The position numbers and the translations under genes are program-made. Shown here piece by piece: positions 59,430-64,000 of a DNA stretch of 64,000 nucleotides. Numbering within the stretch: the stretch's first letter is position 1; each line of letters starts with the position of its first letter. Source of the stretch: Armillaria gallica (lineage: Eukaryota > Basidiomycota > Agaricomycetes > Agaricales > Physalacriaceae). The notes under the pieces are model-generated. The model did no database searches. It was not told the origin of the DNA and saw only the letters and a program-made list of their open reading frames with translations. The stretch spans positions 3,999,001-4,063,000 of the forward strand of contig JBANDB010000007.1 of assembly GCA_037576215.1 (NCBI GenBank), read 5' to 3'.

Positions 59430-59629
59430 GACTACTGCTCGTACTAGTAATCCATTTTTAAAGTACCTTACAGTCGTATAGACGGCCGACACGGCCGTAT
59501 ATGGATCCGTACCGTACCGTTGAGGCTTGTAGAATGGGCTTGACGGTACGGTTTATGGACTAGCCGTCACCCGTTGCTGTGCCATAGCTATACGGCCGTC
59601 GACCGTATACGGTACGGTGCGAAGCCCTA

Positions 59630-59637
59630 TGCCTGGG
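59630..59637. repeat. hAT target site duplication, right
   Basis: TGCCTGGG, identical to 55076-55083. Confidence 0.9.
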
Positions 59638-59837
59638 TGCTTCTGCTCGACGGTAGCGTGAGTGTGCTTGGCCCAGGTGCGGGACGTTAGGCCTGGGTGT
59701 CGTACAGGTGATGGTGGTCGTGTATATCGTAGTTTGTACTCGTCACGGTAGTACCGATCGCCACTATAGTGTACGTAATGCCTGGAACCGGCGTTCACTG
59801 TGTGGACACTGCCATGTAATACTACCTACCTACCTAC
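59638..59837. other. Sequence between hAT and NLR gene 3 remainder
   Basis: It is CpG-containing sequence of unknown origin with a short ACCT repeat at 59823-59834. It is probably the right edge of the insertion that first split the NLR gene. Confidence 0.3.
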
Positions 59838-60951
59838 TCTGGAGGATCTGTTTTGTTCGACGTTGACACAGGGAGGATACTGGACCCATCACCTCCGTCG
59901 ATACTTCTACGCTTCCTCGATTTGCTATTTCCCTCCTCCTATGATGCCCGGAATTCCTACGGATCATTTAATGCCAGTGGTCAGATCGTTATGCTCACTG
60001 TGAAATCTCATCGCGGGGACGGGCCTGAGTGTTCCTTTGATAGTACACAATATGAAACCATTGAAAGGCACAATAGCGACCCTCAAGATGCCATGCTATC
60101 TAATGTTGACGATGACGACAATTGCAACCATAGAACTGACAACAGTAACACGAAATACACGTTTATCTCTATCGTCAATACTCAGACTTCTCACTGCGAC
60201 AATTATCTGTTACCTGCAATTGGAGGGTCGGATTGTCCCGTATTTCAGTATGCACACGGATTACTCATCGCAGATAAGTGCTCAGGCTTGATGCTCAAAG
60301 TTGAGTCAGGCACTACTGGCTGCAGGAAATGGATGACCCTTGATGGAGGGATCAATGGGGTCGATACGTTCGACGTCATGAAAGATGGATCTCGGTTACT
60401 AGGATTAACGGGAGCTGCAGGCAAAATATTGTTGCGAGAGTGGGAAACATCAACAGGTACTCTTTGTTGTGAACGCATATATGGCAGGTCATAGTCTTTT
60501 GTCATCCATGATAACGTTGACCACCGGGAACATAGATTGCCCTGATTTCCAGTATGGACAAGATTTTGGCTGCCGAATGTCGCCCGACGGCTCAAAGGTC
60601 GCCGTCTCCCTGTTTAATCGGAGGTACTTCAACCTCCAGACATACATATTGGGAATCACGTCTGGATCGAATGAGGATATTATGGACCTCATGGACGCGA
60701 GAAACTTTGCGTGGTTTCCTGATAGCAAGCGAATTGCCTACATTCAAAGTTGGCAATGTGAACATGGACTTTATGGCGAATGCTGTGATCTTGTTGTTCA
60801 ACGCCTTGCGAGCGGCCAGATTACTACGATTCACCGCTGGTACACTGATGCATATTGTGCGGTCTTGGTCACTCCCGACGGATCCAGGGTGGTTACGGTC
60901 GGGGGAAGCAAGCAGTGCGAATTCAGGACATGGGATGTTTTGGATTTATAG
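59838..60951 (+). pseudogene. NLR-like gene 3, 3' part (propeller-like)
   Basis: It starts at SGGSVLFDVDTGRILDP exactly where the 5' part (ending 49075) leaves off relative to gene 2, give or take about 100 bp. It continues QYETIERHN, the CDNYLLPAIG segment, KVESGTTGC, an intron near 60489-60526, MSPDGSKVAV, WFPDSKRIAYI, VTPDGSRV and FRTWDVLDL before the stop. The frames are open. It could instead be an independent fragment, but the complementary breakpoints favour one split gene. CpG content is high, unlike the 46-49 kb part. Confidence 0.75.
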
Positions 60952-61384
60952 TATTCGTCTGTATTGTAGGATGCATTTATGCTTCACTCGCGCTCCCTTA
61001 GCCGCCCAATTCCAAAACCATTCAGCACTAACCTTTTCAAAATCAGTATACAAACATTAGGAGGCGGACGAGCTGCGCGAGGTTCGGAAGTTCGACTGAA
61101 CGTTGTTGGACATTGCAACGTTGAGCGCTTGCTGAAGCCGAGGGCTCGTATTCCTTGAACAAAGAAGAAATGGAGGAAGTGCATTTCCAGTAAATATCTT
61201 GGATTTGGACGACGATGCGTGTAATAATTCATCACGAGGTATATGTATAACACACCCAGGATCGCAGCGCCAACTTCTCTAGTGGTATTACCATAATCAC
61301 TAGAGATTAAGCAGTGGTTGCTCTGCGTAGTGTGTAAGCACATGGAAACAAACGAGAAGGGATAGAAGACGAACTTGCAGTGCG

Positions 61385-62060
61385 ATATTTTCATGGTAGG
61401 GACCTTGACCGTCTTTACAGAGACGCGGTTGGCGATGAGAGGAGAACGCTGAAAAGATGATTAGCCAACGAGAAAGTTGAAGTATAAATAGAACATTCAC
61501 TCGTACTCGGACTTCTGCTCCTTCTGGTACTCTAACTTTCTACGCTTAACGGGGCAAAGGTGACGACGGGGCAAAGGTGACGGCGGCGCTAGAGACGGAT
61601 GGGAGTTACAAGACGCTGGATCTTGAGAGCTTTTGTGTAGGAGTTCTCCTTCTTCCCGACGAACAACGTATTTGTAAACACCATCCTCCTTGGACAGGTT
61701 GAGCATATTCGTTGTCCGCTTAGGAACGAGGCACTTGGGGAGGGTCCGCCAGGGATTTCTGATTTCGCGTCAGTACAAGGTGAAAGGTGAAAGGAAAAGT
61801 GGACACATCAGCACCTCCCTGCTTCACGCTGGCCAAACTCAACATAGCGTTATCCAGGCCCACTAAACATCCACGGACAGACTTTTGCTTCTTCTCATCC
61901 GTCCGACGAGTGGCCGTCAGACAACAATAGACGGACACGGTAGGGAAGGAGCACACCCCTTGCGCTTGTTGTTTCCTTCAGTAATCCGGAAGACGTACCC
62001 CTTGAGCTCGTCAGGAATGCTTCTACCTGGGGCATTGGGATTTTCTATGGCATAATGATA
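61385..62060 (-). pseudogene. RPS6: Ribosomal protein eS6 (RPS6) fragment, copy 7
   Basis: This is the most complete 5' region among the copies. The minus strand reads SIPDELKGYVFRITEGNN (61975-62030), EKKQKSVRGCLVGLDNAMLSL with VKQGG (61815-61895), LNLSKEDGVYKYVVRREE (61650-61706), and a tail near 61400-61440. The TKAPKIQRL segment is damaged and a 17-bp CAAAGGTGACG... duplication is at 61553-61586. It is convergent with the NLR 3' part. Confidence 0.8.
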
Positions 62061-62089
62061 TAGCCATGCCTTGTAAAAGAGCCTCCGAC

Positions 62090-63000
62090 CGCTGGGTATG
62101 AGTATCAGAGAGGAGTCGATGGTTCGTGGGAGAGGTGCGGACCGGATAAACCCGGGCATCCGTCGTTGCTTTTGTTCAATCTCTGGCACTCCGTTTCCCG
62201 AGTCCTCAGCGCCAGCGCTCATATTATAGTAGGTCATCCTCTGCTGTACGGCTACATTGCATGAACCTCGTCAATACCGCCGAAAGACTCGCAGGAGAAA
62301 ACATACGAACGTTCAAATTTGCATTTCGAGCAAGAGCGAGGTTGTTTCCTCGTTGTATGACACCGCGACTCGAGGGGCAGGACTCGAGATGATACTGCAT
62401 GAACGTGACACTGATAAATTGTACCAGTGAACGCGCATGCAGCCTCCTTTTCTGGCCCCGCAGAGTCAAGGACCCCATCCCCATCGCATTATAGTATTAT
62501 CAGACTTGGTCAACGATCGTTGGTGTCCGGCGACTTCCTGGTGATGCACCATTTTCGCCTGTCTACGCATTGTTAAAAATCTTGACAATTTCAGGAACTC
62601 AAGCTTACCGGTGCTCGTGCTCCGCTTCAGGGAGCTGGTCGAGGTTTTGGCTGGAATTCGAAAGTTCGCGCTTTTCAGAAAATCTGGATTCAGCTCTCCT
62701 TTCGCAGACTAATGGCGGCATGATAGTTTTCATTACAAAGTCGTTTGGACGAACCAACGTTTCAGTGTCGTGTCTTGCGGCTTCCGCAAATCCGTGTTAC
62801 TCCATTTTTTCTGTTATCCGGGCGTTTCTCGCTTCCCAGTTTTCTCTCTTCTGCTCTCCATCAATGGCCTCGGCAAGGTGCCCACAAGCAGTTTACATTT
62901 GCCGGAAGTCTGAACCTCCATACTCGATTCGAAGATGCCCTGGAATCTACAAGAGGAAGGAGAATCTGTAAGGTTGCCCTGGCGGATAAATGAACCGAAC
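62090..63000. repeat. Block B, last copy
   Basis: It is collinear with 3840-4640. The plus frame from 62570 is open for 133 codons (VSVSCLAASANPC, CPQAVYICRKSEPP), shared in part with the frame at 4345-4596. No domain is recognised. The conserved motif ACCGGATAAACCCGGG is at 62141-62156. Confidence 0.5.
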
Positions 63001-63066
63001 TAGAATTGACATTTAAAGAAACTTACGTCCAAGGGTTGAATCGGGGAGGAAGTGATCCCTCCAAGC

Positions 63067-63189
63067 AAAAGGTCTCGCCACGCACGCCCTCCCATCATTA
63101 GGAGGGCGCGCGCTGCGATCCCTCTTGCTGGGAGTCGAACCAAGCTCGCGGAGCGAATGACACGCGTCCCCGATATGCCAATAGAAAGA
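63067..63189 (-). ncRNA. tRNA-like/hairpin RNA module, a/c chimera
   Basis: The minus-strand tRNA-like domain (63118-63189) is c-type (GACGCGTGTCATTCGC central segment, B-box GGTTCGACTCC, A-box TTGGCATATCGGGG). The T4 run (63070-63067) and downstream flank (63000-63066) are a-type. The hairpin arms at 63101-63117 and 63076-63092 pair well. It appears to be the product of recombination between an a and a c module, removing the b module and spacer D. Confidence 0.6.
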
Positions 63190-64000
63190 TGAGGCTTCAC
63201 TGGCATTAAGATGTTGACGTTTGCGTGGATGAGCAAGTTCATGTACGCTGTGCCCCATGCCCGGGGTGTGCAATCGAGAGTGATGGAGAGTGGAAAAGCG
63301 GATGGAAACAGTCGCTATAAAGATAGTCCGCAACGGTGACCCGCCCCAACAGCGAGGGTTCGAAGAGAATCTCCAAAGAGAACGTGGATGTGGCAGTGTC
63401 GAACGTTAGCCGAGGATGTCGTCGATGTCAACTGGTAGTCTCGCACGGCCAAGTGGAGACAGGGACGGAGAGCGACGTGACGTTGCGAAGCATGTACAGC
63501 AGAACGCGACGACAAGGAACAATGGCGATCTATGGTGTCTGAAGCTAAGTCTGGTGAAGCTTTTATGGAATGCACGATACGGTCTGTTTCCATGGGCTAC
63601 TCTCAGGTGGGGCTGGACAACGATAGAGGTGGCGTCGGAGTAGGCGCCTGTTCTTTCGTTCCCTGCACGCCAGTCACCGCTGGTGGGTCCAACTGCGAGG
63701 TAGCATTGAGTATTCTGGCTCCTCCTCCTCCTCATCCCTTAAATACTGCATGCGGATCCATGGGTGGATAGTAAGCTTGAGGAGACTGGGGCAAGATCGT
63801 GGTTTGTTCGTGGAAGGGAGATATAGCCACGGAGTATAGTTACCGGTAGAATATCAATGATCTCTCAGACGGCCTGTATGAGCAGCTAGTCGATGTGATT
63901 GTCTGATCGCGGGAAATTGAGGCTGCATCCACGCGTCAATCAAACGAGGATAAAAAGATGACGGACTCAACGCACGGTGCAAAGTTGGTTTGTTTGATGG
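63190..64000. repeat. Block E, copy 4 (runs off the window)
   Basis: It is collinear with 5935-6760, with high similarity. The shared plus frame RISKENVDVAVSNVSRG and minus frames are both broken in at least one copy, so coding strand cannot be decided. It is cut by the window end. Confidence 0.5.

Larger units (their letters stand above)
55084..59629 (+). mobile_element. hAT DNA transposon, 4,546 bp, defective
   Basis: It is bounded by a perfect 8-bp target duplication TGCCTGGG. The imperfect terminal inverted repeats start TAGGACTTCGCAC (left) and TAGGGCTTCGCACC (right, minus strand). The ends hold short subterminal repeats such as ACGGTACGG and GGCCGTATA (59475-59620), typical of hAT elements. 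It encodes a multi-exon transposase with premature stops and is interrupted by a MITE. Confidence 0.9.

Overview
The window looks like a gene-poor, repeat-rich stretch of a filamentous basidiomycete genome, probably a mushroom-forming agaricomycete. It has short (about 40-60 nt) spliceosomal introns, NACHT-type NLR-like genes with a C2-like N-terminus and a WD/beta-propeller-like C-terminus, a chromodomain Gypsy element, an APE-type LINE, a hAT element with introns, and CpG-directed transition decay. The species cannot be named from sequence alone, and all assignments are from reading the sequence.

Layout. The window is a degenerate tandem array of a unit of roughly 12 kb: NLR-like gene (+), then a convergent broken ribosomal protein eS6 (RPS6) gene (-), then a block I call B, then small tRNA-like/hairpin RNA modules (-) separated by spacer D, then a long unrecognised block E. 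Unit I is about 1958-9050 (only the NLR 3' end remains). Unit II is about 9050-21750 (complete NLR at 9381-13822, two eS6 remnants). Unit III is about 21797-33600 (NLR 3' end, two eS6 remnants, four RNA modules). Unit IV runs from about 33890 (complete NLR at 34205-38749, eS6 remnant cut by a Gypsy LTR) and merges into a transposon nest. A last partial unit is at 59838-64000.

Transposon nest (39706-59837). A minus-strand, 5'-truncated chromodomain Gypsy (39706 to about 46640) has a TG...CA insertion inside its integrase. Beyond it lies a third NLR gene (46644-49075 and 59838-60951), split by about 10.8 kb containing a LINE (49453-54985) and a hAT element (55084-59629, perfect 8-bp target duplication). 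The hAT carries a 254-bp TA-flanked MITE inside its transposase.

Most interesting signal. Ten well-preserved (plus about three degenerate) minus-strand modules each combine a tRNA-like domain with A-box and B-box, a long GC-rich hairpin with compensatory arm changes between copies, and a T4-T10 run just after the hairpin. They look like RNA polymerase III small-RNA genes of one family, in arrays spaced about 400-560 bp apart. A second strong signal is systematic CpG to TpG/CpA loss over about 37-57 kb, which spares the Gypsy element and stops near the hAT right end. Only the NLR genes at 9381-13822 and 34205-38749 look intact; almost every other protein-coding stretch is broken.
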